Assembly (NCBI GenBank): GCA_031629035.1 | Contig: JAVLUG010000016.1 | Location: 124,001 to 188,000, forward strand | Length of the DNA stretch: 64,000 nucleotides | Reading direction: 5' to 3' | Source: MVYY01 sp012517575 | Lineage (GTDB): Bacteria; Bacteroidota; Bacteroidia; Bacteroidales; Paludibacteraceae | Shown: piece by piece, positions 44,162-53,566 of the stretch | Layout of the letters: each line of letters opens with the position of its first letter | Numbering within the stretch: the stretch's first letter is position 1 | Program-made: the position numbers and the translations under genes | The notes under the pieces: model-generated | The model's input: the letters and a program-made list of their open reading frames with translations, nothing else | Told to the model about the DNA's origin: nothing | Database searches by the model: none

Positions 44162-47100
44162 ATGAAATTAAAATTGCCAAAAATTTCGTTTAGACCACTA
44201 CTCGTATGTAGTATGGTCTTCTTTGTTTTAACTTCTCTCAGCGAAGCTCAATTGTTACAAAAAACTGTTACAGGAAAAGTTGTAGATTTAAATGGAGAGT
44301 CACTTATTGGTGTCAGTGTATTAATTAAAGGCACAACTATTGGAACTATTACTGATGCGGATGGAAATTTCCAAATCCAGACTTCGAGTGAACAACCCGT
44401 CTTGCAAATTTCCTATGTAGGATATCAACCTGTAGAAGTTGTTGCCACGTCCAGTCCACTTCGCATTGTTTTAGAAGAAAGCAGCCAGCAGTTGGAAGAA
44501 ATTGTGGTGGTAGGTTATGGTACGCAACGAAAGAAAGATTTAACAGGTTCAGTAGCTGTCATTAACAATGCGGAGCTTACTTCCTTACCTGTTCCAAGTA
44601 TTAGTGATGCGATGCAAGGTCGTGCTCCTGGCGTTCAGGTAATCTCTTCAGGAGTGCCTGGAACAGATGCTACATTCCGTATTAGAGGTACGGGAACCAT
44701 TAATAATAGCGATCCTTTGATTGTTATTGATGGTATTCCAATTTCTGGTGGTTTGAATAATTTAAATACACAGGATATTGAATCTTTGCAAATTTTAAAA
44801 GATGCTTCTGCTACGGCAATTTATGGATCAAGAGGAGCAAATGGCGTGGTAATTATTACCACCAAACGAGGAAGCAATTTGAAAGATAAGTCATTGATAA
44901 ATTTGAATTATTCTTATGCAGTTCAACAACCTACTAATATGGTGGATATGCTCGATGCTGCTCAATTTGCTCAATTGCACAATGAAATGATGGCAAATGC
45001 CGGACAGCCTCAAAACCCTGCTTATACCAATCCTGAAAGTTTAGGCAAAGGCACAGATTGGCTGGATGCACTTTTTCGTAACGCTCCTATGCATAATTTG
45101 TCATTATCATACGCCGGAAATTCCGAAAAAACCAATTATTACATTTCAGGCAATTTTTTGAATCAAGATGGAATAGTTATTAACACTGGGTATAAACGTG
45201 TAACTTTACAGGTAAATGCGGATAGTAAGGTAAATTCTTGGTTAAAATTGGGGAATTCACTTACCTTAAATCATGATGAAAAGCCAAGTGGTGATTACAA
45301 TATAAAAAATACCATGTTAGCTTTACCAACTCAGCCGATTTATCGAGAAGATGGTAATTATTCAGGACCAATCGCTCAACCCATGTATGATGGTGACATT
45401 GTGAACCCAATAGGATTAGCAAAAACAGTTGATAAAATGACCAGTGGTTATAATTTGATTGGATCCATTTATGGAGAATTTGAACTCTACAAAGGATTAA
45501 AATTCAAATCTACTTACGGATTGCAGGCAAATCTATGGGATTCTCGGACCTGGGCTCCGAAGTACAAATGGGATACAAGTATAAACAATTCCTCTTATTT
45601 GTTCCAGCAATATAATAAAAACATTACCTGGCTGTGGGATAATACTTTAACATACGACGCTATTTTCAATCTGAACCATCGGTTAGGCGTTATGATAGGA
45701 ACCAGTGCCCAAGAAAACAGATATAATTATTTGTATGCTTCCAAGAAAAATTTCCCCAGTGATGTAACGCAACAAATGGATAATGGACTGGACAACCCGG
45801 TAAATGGAGGAAATACTTCAAGCTGGTCATTGTTCTCTCTGATGGGACGGGTCAATTATAGTTATGCAGATAAGTATTTAGTAACAGCAACGTTAAGAAG
45901 GGATGGTTCTTCTCGTTTTGGTGAAGGAAATAAATATGGACTTTTTCCTTCTGCTTCTTTAGCTTGGAGAATTTCACAGGAAAATTTTATGAAAAACCTT
46001 ACTTTTATTAATGATTTAAAAATTCGTGTGGGTTATGGAGTTACTGGTAATCAAGAAATTGGAAATTATTCGTTTGCTTCTGCCTTAAATACTATTGCTT
46101 ATAATTTCAACAATACACTGGTTTCGGCTGTAGTTCCTAATATGATGCCCAATCCAAATGTGCAGTGGGAACAGCAAAAGCAAACCAATGTAGGTATTGA
46201 TGCAACTATTGTCAATCAGCGCATTACTTTTTCTGTTGATGGCTATTACAAAGCAACTGATAAAATGTTAGTACCTATGAATGTGCCAGTTACAACTGGT
46301 TATTCTGATATTGATGTGCCTTCCATTAATGCTGGCAAAATGGAAAATAAAGGAATAGAATTCTCCATTGATACTAAAAACTTTGTGGGTTCTTTTGTGT
46401 GGAATACTTCACTGAATTTTTCCTACAATCTGAATAAAGTAGTCAATATCAACGATACGGTTCCGATGTCATCAGGAAGTATTGGACTCAATCAAAATTT
46501 GGCTTTGATTAAAAATGGATGGCCTATCAATGCCTTTTATGGTTTTGTAACAGACGGAATTTTCCAGACGCAAGAAGAAGTAAATCAACATGCCTTGCAG
46601 GTGCCAGGAGATGACCCATACAATCGCACTTCGGCTGGCGATATTCGTTTCAAAGATTTGAACAATGATGGGGTCATCAACGACCTGGATCGTACTTATC
46701 TTGGAAATCCAAATCCAAAATTTATTTTTGCGATGAATAATTACTTCTCATATAAAAATTTCGATTTAAGTATCTTTTTACAAGGTGTAGCTGGGAATGA
46801 CATTATTAATGCTAATCGCTTCTGGAGTGAGGCAATGGCAGTGGCACAAAATCAAACTACTGCGACGTTGGAAAGATGGACTGGTGAAGGGACAAGCTAT
46901 ACGGTTCCAAGAGCTGTATTTAATGATCCAAATAAAAATACACGTCCTTCCGATCGTTTCGTAGAAAATGGTTCTTATTTGCGAATTAAAAATATAACAT
47001 TGGGTTATACTTTTCCAACTAAGTGGTTGAAAAAGAACATTCTTTCTTCTGCTCGACTTTATGTTTCAGGTAATAATATTTACACTTTTACCAATTATAC

Positions 47101-47194
47101 AGGTTTTGACCCTGAAGTAGGAGTAAGTGGAATTGACAACAATGTTTACCCAGTAACTCGAACTTTTAGTGTTGGGATTAATCTTGGATTTTAA
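44162..47194 (+). CDS. SusC-family TonB-dependent transporter of the dextran PUL
   Basis: A 1010-residue SusC homologue. A signal peptide (about 1-29, ending SEAQ) is followed by the carboxypeptidase-regulatory-like domain (TGKVVDLNGESLIGVSVLIKG), EIVVVGYGTQRKKDLTGSV with the TonB-box region, the plug (FRIRGTGTINNSDPLIVIDGIP) and a barrel ending in RTFSVGINLGF. It would import isomaltooligosaccharides, judging by the GH66 and GH31 genes downstream. It is only distantly similar to the SusC at 34547. SusD follows after 22 bases. Confidence 0.95.
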   Translation: MKLKLPKISFRPLLVCSMVFFVLTSLSEAQLLQKTVTGKVVDLNGESLIGVSVLIKGTTIGTITDADGNFQIQTSSEQPVLQISYVGYQPVEVVATSSPLRIVLEESSQQLEEIVVVGYGTQRKKDLTGSVAVINNAELTSLPVPSISDAMQGRAPGVQVISSGVPGTDATFRIRGTGTINNSDPLIVIDGIPISGGLNNLNTQDIESLQILKDASATAIYGSRGANGVVIITTKRGSNLKDKSLINLNYSYAVQQPTNMVDMLDAAQFAQLHNEMMANAGQPQNPAYTNPESLGKGTDWLDALFRNAPMHNLSLSYAGNSEKTNYYISGNFLNQDGIVINTGYKRVTLQVNADSKVNSWLKLGNSLTLNHDEKPSGDYNIKNTMLALPTQPIYREDGNYSGPIAQPMYDGDIVNPIGLAKTVDKMTSGYNLIGSIYGEFELYKGLKFKSTYGLQANLWDSRTWAPKYKWDTSINNSSYLFQQYNKNITWLWDNTLTYDAIFNLNHRLGVMIGTSAQENRYNYLYASKKNFPSDVTQQMDNGLDNPVNGGNTSSWSLFSLMGRVNYSYADKYLVTATLRRDGSSRFGEGNKYGLFPSASLAWRISQENFMKNLTFINDLKIRVGYGVTGNQEIGNYSFASALNTIAYNFNNTLVSAVVPNMMPNPNVQWEQQKQTNVGIDATIVNQRITFSVDGYYKATDKMLVPMNVPVTTGYSDIDVPSINAGKMENKGIEFSIDTKNFVGSFVWNTSLNFSYNLNKVVNINDTVPMSSGSIGLNQNLALIKNGWPINAFYGFVTDGIFQTQEEVNQHALQVPGDDPYNRTSAGDIRFKDLNNDGVINDLDRTYLGNPNPKFIFAMNNYFSYKNFDLSIFLQGVAGNDIINANRFWSEAMAVAQNQTTATLERWTGEGTSYTVPRAVFNDPNKNTRPSDRFVENGSYLRIKNITLGYTFPTKWLKKNILSSARLYVSGNNIYTFTNYTGFDPEVGVSGIDNNVYPVTRTFSVGINLGF

Positions 47195-47216
47195 TTAACT
47201 TTTAAAGATAAAAAAT

Positions 47217-48713
47217 ATGAAGATCAATAAATATATATTTCTAAGCTTATTGGCAACTTTCCTGTGTGCTTGTAGTGAAGATTTCCTTACAAAAGCTCCA
47301 GAAGATAGCATTAATACTGCTAATTTTTACAAAACAAAAGATGATGCCATTAGTGCCATTAATGGAGCTTATCAACCTTTGCAATGGCCCAAATTATATA
47401 ACATGCGCATGTGGACTACCGATATTATGGCTGGCAACAGTATTGTTGGAGCAGGCGGTGGTACAGATGGTATTGAAACGCAAGATCAAGCAAATTTTGT
47501 TACAGCTACTGACAATCAAGGTGTGCTGGATTTATGGAGAGGTCCATGGCCGGGTATTTTACGTTGTAATATTATTTTACAGAAAGTTCCTTCGTTGAAT
47601 ATTGATGAAAACTTGAAAAATCGTATTTTAGGTGAAGCTTATTTTCTCCGAGCTCATTATTATTTCATTTTGGTTCGCTTTTTTGGTGATGTGCCTTTGC
47701 AACTTGTTCCTGTGGAGCCGGGTGACAATTTATATCCTTCCCGTATACCAAAAGATCAAGTTTATCAACAAATTATTGCTGATTTATCGCAGGCAATTTC
47801 ATTGTTGCCCCAACGGGAACAATATACAGGTACAGACATAGGCAGGGCTTCAAAAGGTTCAGCTGCTGGTATGCTGGCAAAAGTTTATCTTACTTTAGGA
47901 AATTGGCAAAGAGTAGTCAATTTGTGTGATACAGTTAAAAATTTAGGATATAAGCTCAATGCAAATTATGCAGACAATTTTGATCCTCAGAAAGAAAATG
48001 GTATCGAATCATTATTTGAAGTACAATATGTGGGAGGAGCAGGATATGATTTCTGGTCTAATGAAAATCAATCTTCGTGGTTGAGCACTTTTACAGGTCC
48101 TCGTGGCTCGAACATGGTAGAAGGTGGTTGGGGTTGGGATCAGCCTACGCAGGAATTTATGGATGCTTATGAACAAGGGGATTTACGTAAAGATGTAACG
48201 GTTCTTTATGAAGGTTGTCCCAAATTTGATGGAATGGATTATAAAAAATCTTATTCTATGACAGGATATAATCTCAGGAAGTTTTTAGTTCCACGTTCTA
48301 TTGCACCGTCCTATGACAATAATCCAATGAATTTTCCTGTCTTGAGATATGCTGATGTCTTGTTGATGAAAGCTGAAGCTTTAAATGAGTTAGGAAGAAC
48401 TGCTGAGGCTCAATTACCTTCAAGCGATGATAATGCAACGTTGAACAAAGTACGCGCTAGAGCTGGACTACCTGATGTATCGGGATTAGGAAAAGATGAC
48501 TTGCGTGAAAAAATTCTTCATGAACGCAGGATGGAGCTTGCCTTTGAAGGACAACGCTGGTTTGATTTGATTAGAGTGGATAATGGACAATATGGGATTA
48601 ACTTTTTGCACTCTATTGGTAAAACGAATATGAGTACCAAATTTTTACTTTTACCAATTCCTCAAAAGGAAAGAGATGCAAATCCAAATTTGTCGCAAAA
48701 TCCTGGTTATTAA
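47217..48713 (+). CDS. SusD-family lipoprotein of the dextran PUL
   Basis: A 498-residue SusD homologue with lipobox LCAC (C19) and then SEDFLTKAPED, the common SusD mature start. TPR regions include ILGEAYFLRAHYYFILVRFFGDVPL (in part, about 137-161), and the C-terminal part has LHERRMELAFEGQRWFDLIRVDNG and ends NPNLSQNPGY. It pairs with the SusC encoded 22 bases upstream as an oligosaccharide-capturing lid at the cell surface. Confidence 0.93.
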   Translation: MKINKYIFLSLLATFLCACSEDFLTKAPEDSINTANFYKTKDDAISAINGAYQPLQWPKLYNMRMWTTDIMAGNSIVGAGGGTDGIETQDQANFVTATDNQGVLDLWRGPWPGILRCNIILQKVPSLNIDENLKNRILGEAYFLRAHYYFILVRFFGDVPLQLVPVEPGDNLYPSRIPKDQVYQQIIADLSQAISLLPQREQYTGTDIGRASKGSAAGMLAKVYLTLGNWQRVVNLCDTVKNLGYKLNANYADNFDPQKENGIESLFEVQYVGGAGYDFWSNENQSSWLSTFTGPRGSNMVEGGWGWDQPTQEFMDAYEQGDLRKDVTVLYEGCPKFDGMDYKKSYSMTGYNLRKFLVPRSIAPSYDNNPMNFPVLRYADVLLMKAEALNELGRTAEAQLPSSDDNATLNKVRARAGLPDVSGLGKDDLREKILHERRMELAFEGQRWFDLIRVDNGQYGINFLHSIGKTNMSTKFLLLPIPQKERDANPNLSQNPGY

Positions 48714-48743
48714 TTGTAAATATCAATTTAAAATTAGAATAAT

Positions 48744-50192
48744 ATGAAGAAAAATAATAAAGTACAAATTTTGAAAAAGAAGCTGATCTTTTGTTTTAGT
48801 TTCATAATAATGCTTGTACTGACCATCAGTGCTCTAACCTCCTGCGAAGAAAAAATTGAGGATGATATTGTTAAAGCAGGTCCATTGGCTGTTTCGGCTT
48901 CAAAAACAAGTGTAGAATTAAATCAAAAAAATGCTGCTAACGAAGCTTTTAATCTGTCCTGGACAACTGGAACAAATAATGGTACAGGAGCTTCTATTTC
49001 TTATTTATTGGAAATTGACTTGAAAGGGAATAATTTTTCTACAGCTTTGAAGTATGACATGGGTAAAGGAGTATACGTCAAAAGTTTTAATGTTGCAGAA
49101 TTAAATGACAGTTTACTTTCTCATTGGAAATGTGCGCCCAATGTTGAGGTAGAATTGGAAGCAAGAGTTACTTCAACGATTTATACGATTCCAACGACGA
49201 ATGAAGTTTCACCTATTATTATTATTATTTCTGTGACTCCTTATCAACCTGTTAGCAAGACCTTATATTTGGTCGGTAATGCTACATCCATTGGTTGGGA
49301 TTACAGCAAAGCTCTTGTCATGACACCTCAAACGGATCCAACTGTTTTTGTTTATCAAGGTGCTCTTTCAGCTGGTTCATTTAAGTTTATTACCAATCTT
49401 GGTCAATCTTTGCCATCTTACAATAAAGGTGAAAGTGATAATCAAATTGTATATCGAACCAGTGAAAACGGACCTGATAATTTATTTACCATCACAGAAA
49501 ATGGTGTCTATAAAATAGTTGTCAGTTTACTGGATTTAACTGTAAGTTGCAATAAGGTTAATTTACCTCCTTATAGTGAAATTTATATTGTAGGTAGTGC
49601 TACTCCAATTGGTTGGGATATTACAAATGCGATTCAATTAACTCAAGATCAGGATAATCCATTTATTTTCACTTATCAAGGTGTTTTGTTGCCAGGTGAT
49701 TTTAAATTTCCTGTCAATCGTAATTCTGATTGGGGTCAGGATATGTATATGAAATTGGATGATACGCACATTTATTTACATCATGGAGGCGATTCGGATG
49801 ATAACAAATGGACGATTGAGAAGAAAGGATATTATACTGTTACGCTTAACCTTCTGGACAATACAATTTCCATTTATAAGGAAAAACTTTACATGGTAGG
49901 TAGCGCCACACCTATTGGTTGGAACATAGGACAAGCTATAGAAATGACAGAAGATCCAACTGATGGTTGTATTTTTACCTACAATGGTCCAATGGTTGTA
50001 GGTGAATTTAAATTTCCAGTTAATCGTAATTCCGATTGGGGACAGGATATGTATATGCGTGTGGACGATACTCACATGTACCGTCACTTGGGTGGTCAGC
50101 CAGATGATAATAAGTGGAACATAACGGTAGCAGGAAACTATGTGGTAACTGCCAATATTGAAAATAATACATTGAGCTTTGTAAAACAGTGA
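48744..50192 (+). CDS. SusE-like surface starch/dextran-binding lipoprotein
   Basis: A 482-residue lipoprotein with C34 after LTS and an acidic EEKIEDD export signal. Residues about 46-165 form the SusE N-terminal Ig-like domain. Three SusF-type carbohydrate-binding modules follow (about 172-270, 277-377, 380-482), each opening with a VGxATxIGWD-like motif whose Trp can stack on glucose. Modules two and three are near copies (both contain FKFPVNRNSDWGQDMYM), so one arose by recent tandem duplication. It should hold alpha-glucan at the surface beside SusCD. It follows susD by 30 bases; a 162-base gap with a large hairpin comes next. Confidence 0.88.
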   Translation: MKKNNKVQILKKKLIFCFSFIIMLVLTISALTSCEEKIEDDIVKAGPLAVSASKTSVELNQKNAANEAFNLSWTTGTNNGTGASISYLLEIDLKGNNFSTALKYDMGKGVYVKSFNVAELNDSLLSHWKCAPNVEVELEARVTSTIYTIPTTNEVSPIIIIISVTPYQPVSKTLYLVGNATSIGWDYSKALVMTPQTDPTVFVYQGALSAGSFKFITNLGQSLPSYNKGESDNQIVYRTSENGPDNLFTITENGVYKIVVSLLDLTVSCNKVNLPPYSEIYIVGSATPIGWDITNAIQLTQDQDNPFIFTYQGVLLPGDFKFPVNRNSDWGQDMYMKLDDTHIYLHHGGDSDDNKWTIEKKGYYTVTLNLLDNTISIYKEKLYMVGSATPIGWNIGQAIEMTEDPTDGCIFTYNGPMVVGEFKFPVNRNSDWGQDMYMRVDDTHMYRHLGGQPDDNKWNITVAGNYVVTANIENNTLSFVKQ

Positions 50193-50223
50193 GTTGTTTG
50201 GTTAATTAAAGTGTCTGCCAGCA

Positions 50224-50282
50224 AACAAATTATAATCAAAATACTCATAAAGGAACGGACGCAGTTGAGATTATAATTTGTT
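50224..50282. repeat. 14-bp perfect inverted repeat between SusE and SusF-like genes
   Basis: AACAAATTATAATC (50224-50237) and GATTATAATTTGTT (50269-50282) are exact inverted copies with a 31-base loop; pairing continues imperfectly outside (CCAGC and its near match). No U run follows, so it is not a standard terminator. It lies where base composition changes from AT-rich to GC-richer, so it could mark a recombination or insertion edge, or act as an mRNA processing or stability element. Confidence 0.6.
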
Positions 50283-50354
50283 GAAGCTGTCGGAAATTAA
50301 AAAAAAAAACTATTCCTTTCTTTACTATATTATAAATTTTTAAAAAAATGTCTT

Positions 50355-51320
50355 ATGGAAACAAATTTACTTTCCCGCATTTCGATTGCGATGGTTTTAA
50401 TTTCGGTTTTTTCGATGAGTGCACGTGCTCAAAATGATAACGTAGGATTAAATGGTCCTGCTACCATAAATGGTTGGATACAGTATGGTCCGGTTATGAT
50501 GATTCAAAGTCAGACCAATCCAACACAGTATTCATTTAACGGTTATTTGAATGCCGGAGAATTTAAAATCAGCACCAATGCTGGTTGGACACCAGCCTGG
50601 GGACCCACAATCAACGATACACCTGTTAATGCATCAGGATACACAGGAGTTTTAGTTGCAAATACCGGTGCCGGTCCTGATAATAAGTTTCTGGTTCAAA
50701 CAGCCGGAAACTATTCAGTAAATATTGATTTAACTGCTTTGACCATTAACATTACCGCTATGACCGAAACTACTCCGATTCTGGTTAACCGTCTGTTTAT
50801 TATTGGTAGTGCTACATCAAACGGTTGGAATCTTGGTACTGCTCCCGAACTGACCAAAACTCCCGGAAATAACTGGGAATATACCTATACCGGTCAGTTG
50901 CTCAGTACAGGTTCTTTTAAATTTGCTACTTCAAAAGGCGACTTTGGACAGAAAATGTATGTAAAAACATCCGATGTTTTAATGAATCTCGGAGGTGCCG
51001 ATGTTCAGTGGTCAGTTCCCACAACCGGCAATTATGTGGTGGTAGTCAACACCAATACGCTGGCTATCAGCATAACTCCGCAAACATCAACCAATACTAC
51101 AACGATCTACTCTGCTATTCCGGTATTAAAATCAAACATGGTTGATACTGAATTAGAAGTAGTTAATTCGAATGTGTTTAATTATCAGATCCATAGTTTA
51201 ACAGGGGCTAATTCATTGTCGGGTAGATCTTCGAATGGAAAAGTGAACGTATCGGGACTCGCCAAAGGTGTTTATTTCCTCTCTGTTAATAACAATACCG
51301 TAAAATTTATCAAGCATTAA
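50355..51320 (+). CDS. SusF-like carbohydrate-binding protein with T9SS tail
   Basis: A 321-residue protein with a standard signal peptide (about 1-25, ending ARAQ) and no lipobox. Two SusE/F-type binding modules follow (about 27-130 and 143-245, the latter with FIIGSATSNGWNLG and FKFATSKGDFGQKMYV). Residues about 250-321 resemble a type IX sorting domain (LEVVNSNVFNYQIHSLTG, then GLAKGVYFLSVNNNTVKFIKH). Unlike classic SusF it is thus probably secreted or anchored by T9SS. Base composition is GC-richer than the SusE gene (29/60 G+C in the line at 51001 against 18/60 at 49501). Confidence 0.8.
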   Translation: METNLLSRISIAMVLISVFSMSARAQNDNVGLNGPATINGWIQYGPVMMIQSQTNPTQYSFNGYLNAGEFKISTNAGWTPAWGPTINDTPVNASGYTGVLVANTGAGPDNKFLVQTAGNYSVNIDLTALTINITAMTETTPILVNRLFIIGSATSNGWNLGTAPELTKTPGNNWEYTYTGQLLSTGSFKFATSKGDFGQKMYVKTSDVLMNLGGADVQWSVPTTGNYVVVVNTNTLAISITPQTSTNTTTIYSAIPVLKSNMVDTELEVVNSNVFNYQIHSLTGANSLSGRSSNGKVNVSGLAKGVYFLSVNNNTVKFIKH

Positions 51321-51330
51321 ATTTACAAAC

Positions 51331-51365
51331 AGCATCAGATGAAACTCAGAAAATCATCTGATGCT
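51331..51365. repeat. 12-bp stem-loop between SusF-like and GH27-like genes
   Basis: AGCATCAGATGA (51331-51342) pairs perfectly with TCATCTGATGCT (51354-51365) around an 11-base loop. The sequence after it (TAAATCCTTCC) lacks a U run, so it is more likely an mRNA stabiliser or leaky attenuator. It ends 17 bases before the GH27-like start codon. Confidence 0.65.
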
Positions 51366-51382
51366 TAAATCCTTCCGGTACT

Positions 51383-53563
51383 ATGCACTTCAAAATAAAA
51401 AGCACAATATTCATTTTAGTAATATTCGTTTCTGAAAATATTTTTGCTCAAAATCCTGTAAACCCTTATAACGCGCCCCTTTACTGGGATGTTTATGAAA
51501 ATAATTTTCTGCAGGAAAAAGCCGGAGTGACAAACAATTATATTTCAGAAGCTGATTTTTTGTCGAATATCAACTGGGTAGATGCGAACCTGAAATCGTT
51601 AGGTTACAAAATAGTCTGCATTGACGGTTGGGGCGACGTGGATTACGATCAGAATGGTTACCGTACCAGACATTCGTCGGCCTGGACGCACAATTATGCC
51701 TGGTGGTCGGCGCAACTTCAGCAACGTGGTATGACACTCGGTATTTACGACAATCCGCTTTGGGTAAATCCCAATGCTGCCGCTGCCGGAGTGAAGGTTA
51801 TCGGTACCAATATCTTACTATCGTCGTTGATAAATACCTCCGAAAATGCCAAATGGTTCACCTGGCTACAGGTGGACAGACCGGGTGCCGAACAGTACGT
51901 GAAAGGATATGTACAACATTATGCCGATATGGGTGTAAAATACCTCAGGGTCGATTTCCTATCATGGTACGAGAGTGGCTGGGACCGGTATATGGGAACC
52001 GTTGGGGTGGTTCACACGCTGGCCAACTATCAGACTGCTTTGCGATGGATGCGAGAAGCCTGTGATGCCAACGGCATGTTTCTGAGTCTGGTAATGCCCA
52101 ATTTATACAACGATGCCGTAACCGAACAAACTTATGGACACATGATTCGAATTGACGAAGATTGTGCCGAAGGTACCTGGACGCGGTTTAGCGACAATGC
52201 TCGTGGGGTGAAACGTACCGGATGGTCGGTTTATGCCAATCCGTTTGACGGCTATATTTACTGGTCGAAAATTGCAGGAAAAGGGAAAATGATTCTCGAT
52301 GGCGATTTTATCCGCCTCAACACTTTTAATAATGATGAGGAGCGAAAATCCGTTGTTTCACTTCATCTGATGGCCGGAGGTCCTGTTTCAATTGCCGATC
52401 AGTACAACACCATTGGAAATTCACTCTGGATATATCAAAACGGCGAAATGTTGGCACTGAATGCTGATGGTTTTGTGGGCAAACCGCTTTCCGGCGATCC
52501 GACCAACACACTCAGTCAGGTGTGGAAAGGCCAAATGAGTAACGGCGACTGGATTGTTGCCTTTTTCAACCGTGAAACCTCTGCTCAAACCCGAAGTATC
52601 AATTTTTCCACCGATTTGGGAATCAACGGAAATGCCTTCGTACGCGATTTGTGGGCACATTCCGATTTGGGTTTATTTTCTTCGCTTTCGCAATCGGTTG
52701 TTTCGCGTGGATGTAAAGTTTACCGCATTTCCACCTCTACGAATAGGGTTTTGACACCCGTTTTCGATAAAAACAGCGGAACTTACAATGGAGGATGTGT
52801 GGTAAGCATGAGCAGTACAACTTCAGGTGCAACAATTTATTACACGACGGATGGTTCAGTGCCAACCACAGCTTCAGCAGTATATTCAACTCCACTCACT
52901 TTCACTGCCAACACGGTTTTAAATGCCATTGCCGTAAAAAGCGGGATGATCAATTCGTTTGTCAATTCGCAAACCTACACCGTTCAGGCAGTAAATCCTC
53001 AATCGGCGATGTATGTCGGGGCATCGTTCAATAACTGGACGCCTGCACAACTTCCGATGCTGAATTCAGGTGGAAATCAATGGTATACTAATCCGGTGAC
53101 CCTTACAGCAGGAAATTATCAGCTTAAGTTTGTCAACACTACTAACTGGACAGGTAACGATTGGGGAAATGCTACCGGATTGTCAGGAACGTGTACATTA
53201 ACCACAGGAGGCTTACCCAATGTAAGTTTCAGCATCCCTACCACCGGAAATTACGTCCTGTTTTTTAATGATGCAACACTGAATTATTTCATCACTCAAA
53301 ATACAAGCACAGGCTTTCAGCCCGATAAAGAAGATATAACCGTACATTATCAAAGTCCGCAAAAAGCAATTCAGATTCAGCTTCCCGATAATTCGGAAAG
53401 CACTGTTCGTTTGTTTACCCTCAGTGGCCAACAACTTTTTAAGGGACAATATACTTCCAGTACCATTTGTCTTTCCATTGAAAATAAATGGTTGGGAACG
53501 ATAGTTATTCTGAAGATTAATTCTGCTGAGAGAAACTTTGCAACAAAAATATGTTTATTATAA
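51383..53563 (+). CDS. GH27-like secreted glycosidase with binding modules and T9SS tail
   Basis: A 726-residue multidomain enzyme. After a signal peptide (about 1-22) comes a (beta/alpha)8 clan GH-D-like domain (about 30-370) with YLRVDFLSWY (probable nucleophile D191) and MIRIDEDCAEGTW (probable acid/base D258 or D260), then a beta-sandwich to about 455. A chitobiase-type C-terminal domain (about 462-535, GATIYYTTDGSVPT), a SusF-like module (about 540-645, GASFNNWTPAQLPM) and a T9SS sorting domain (about 655-726) follow. GH27 includes alpha-galactosidases and isomaltodextranase; beside GH66 and GH31, an isomalto-dextranase-like role is attractive but unproven. It ends 3 bases before GH66. 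Confidence 0.75.
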   Translation: MHFKIKSTIFILVIFVSENIFAQNPVNPYNAPLYWDVYENNFLQEKAGVTNNYISEADFLSNINWVDANLKSLGYKIVCIDGWGDVDYDQNGYRTRHSSAWTHNYAWWSAQLQQRGMTLGIYDNPLWVNPNAAAAGVKVIGTNILLSSLINTSENAKWFTWLQVDRPGAEQYVKGYVQHYADMGVKYLRVDFLSWYESGWDRYMGTVGVVHTLANYQTALRWMREACDANGMFLSLVMPNLYNDAVTEQTYGHMIRIDEDCAEGTWTRFSDNARGVKRTGWSVYANPFDGYIYWSKIAGKGKMILDGDFIRLNTFNNDEERKSVVSLHLMAGGPVSIADQYNTIGNSLWIYQNGEMLALNADGFVGKPLSGDPTNTLSQVWKGQMSNGDWIVAFFNRETSAQTRSINFSTDLGINGNAFVRDLWAHSDLGLFSSLSQSVVSRGCKVYRISTSTNRVLTPVFDKNSGTYNGGCVVSMSSTTSGATIYYTTDGSVPTTASAVYSTPLTFTANTVLNAIAVKSGMINSFVNSQTYTVQAVNPQSAMYVGASFNNWTPAQLPMLNSGGNQWYTNPVTLTAGNYQLKFVNTTNWTGNDWGNATGLSGTCTLTTGGLPNVSFSIPTTGNYVLFFNDATLNYFITQNTSTGFQPDKEDITVHYQSPQKAIQIQLPDNSESTVRLFTLSGQQLFKGQYTSSTICLSIENKWLGTIVILKINSAERNFATKICLL

Positions 53564-53566
53564 AAA

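Noticed and set aside
51628..52065. 145-codon plus-strand frame inside the GH27-like gene
   Set aside because: Frame-shifted reading of the GC-richer GH27 sequence, without homology features.
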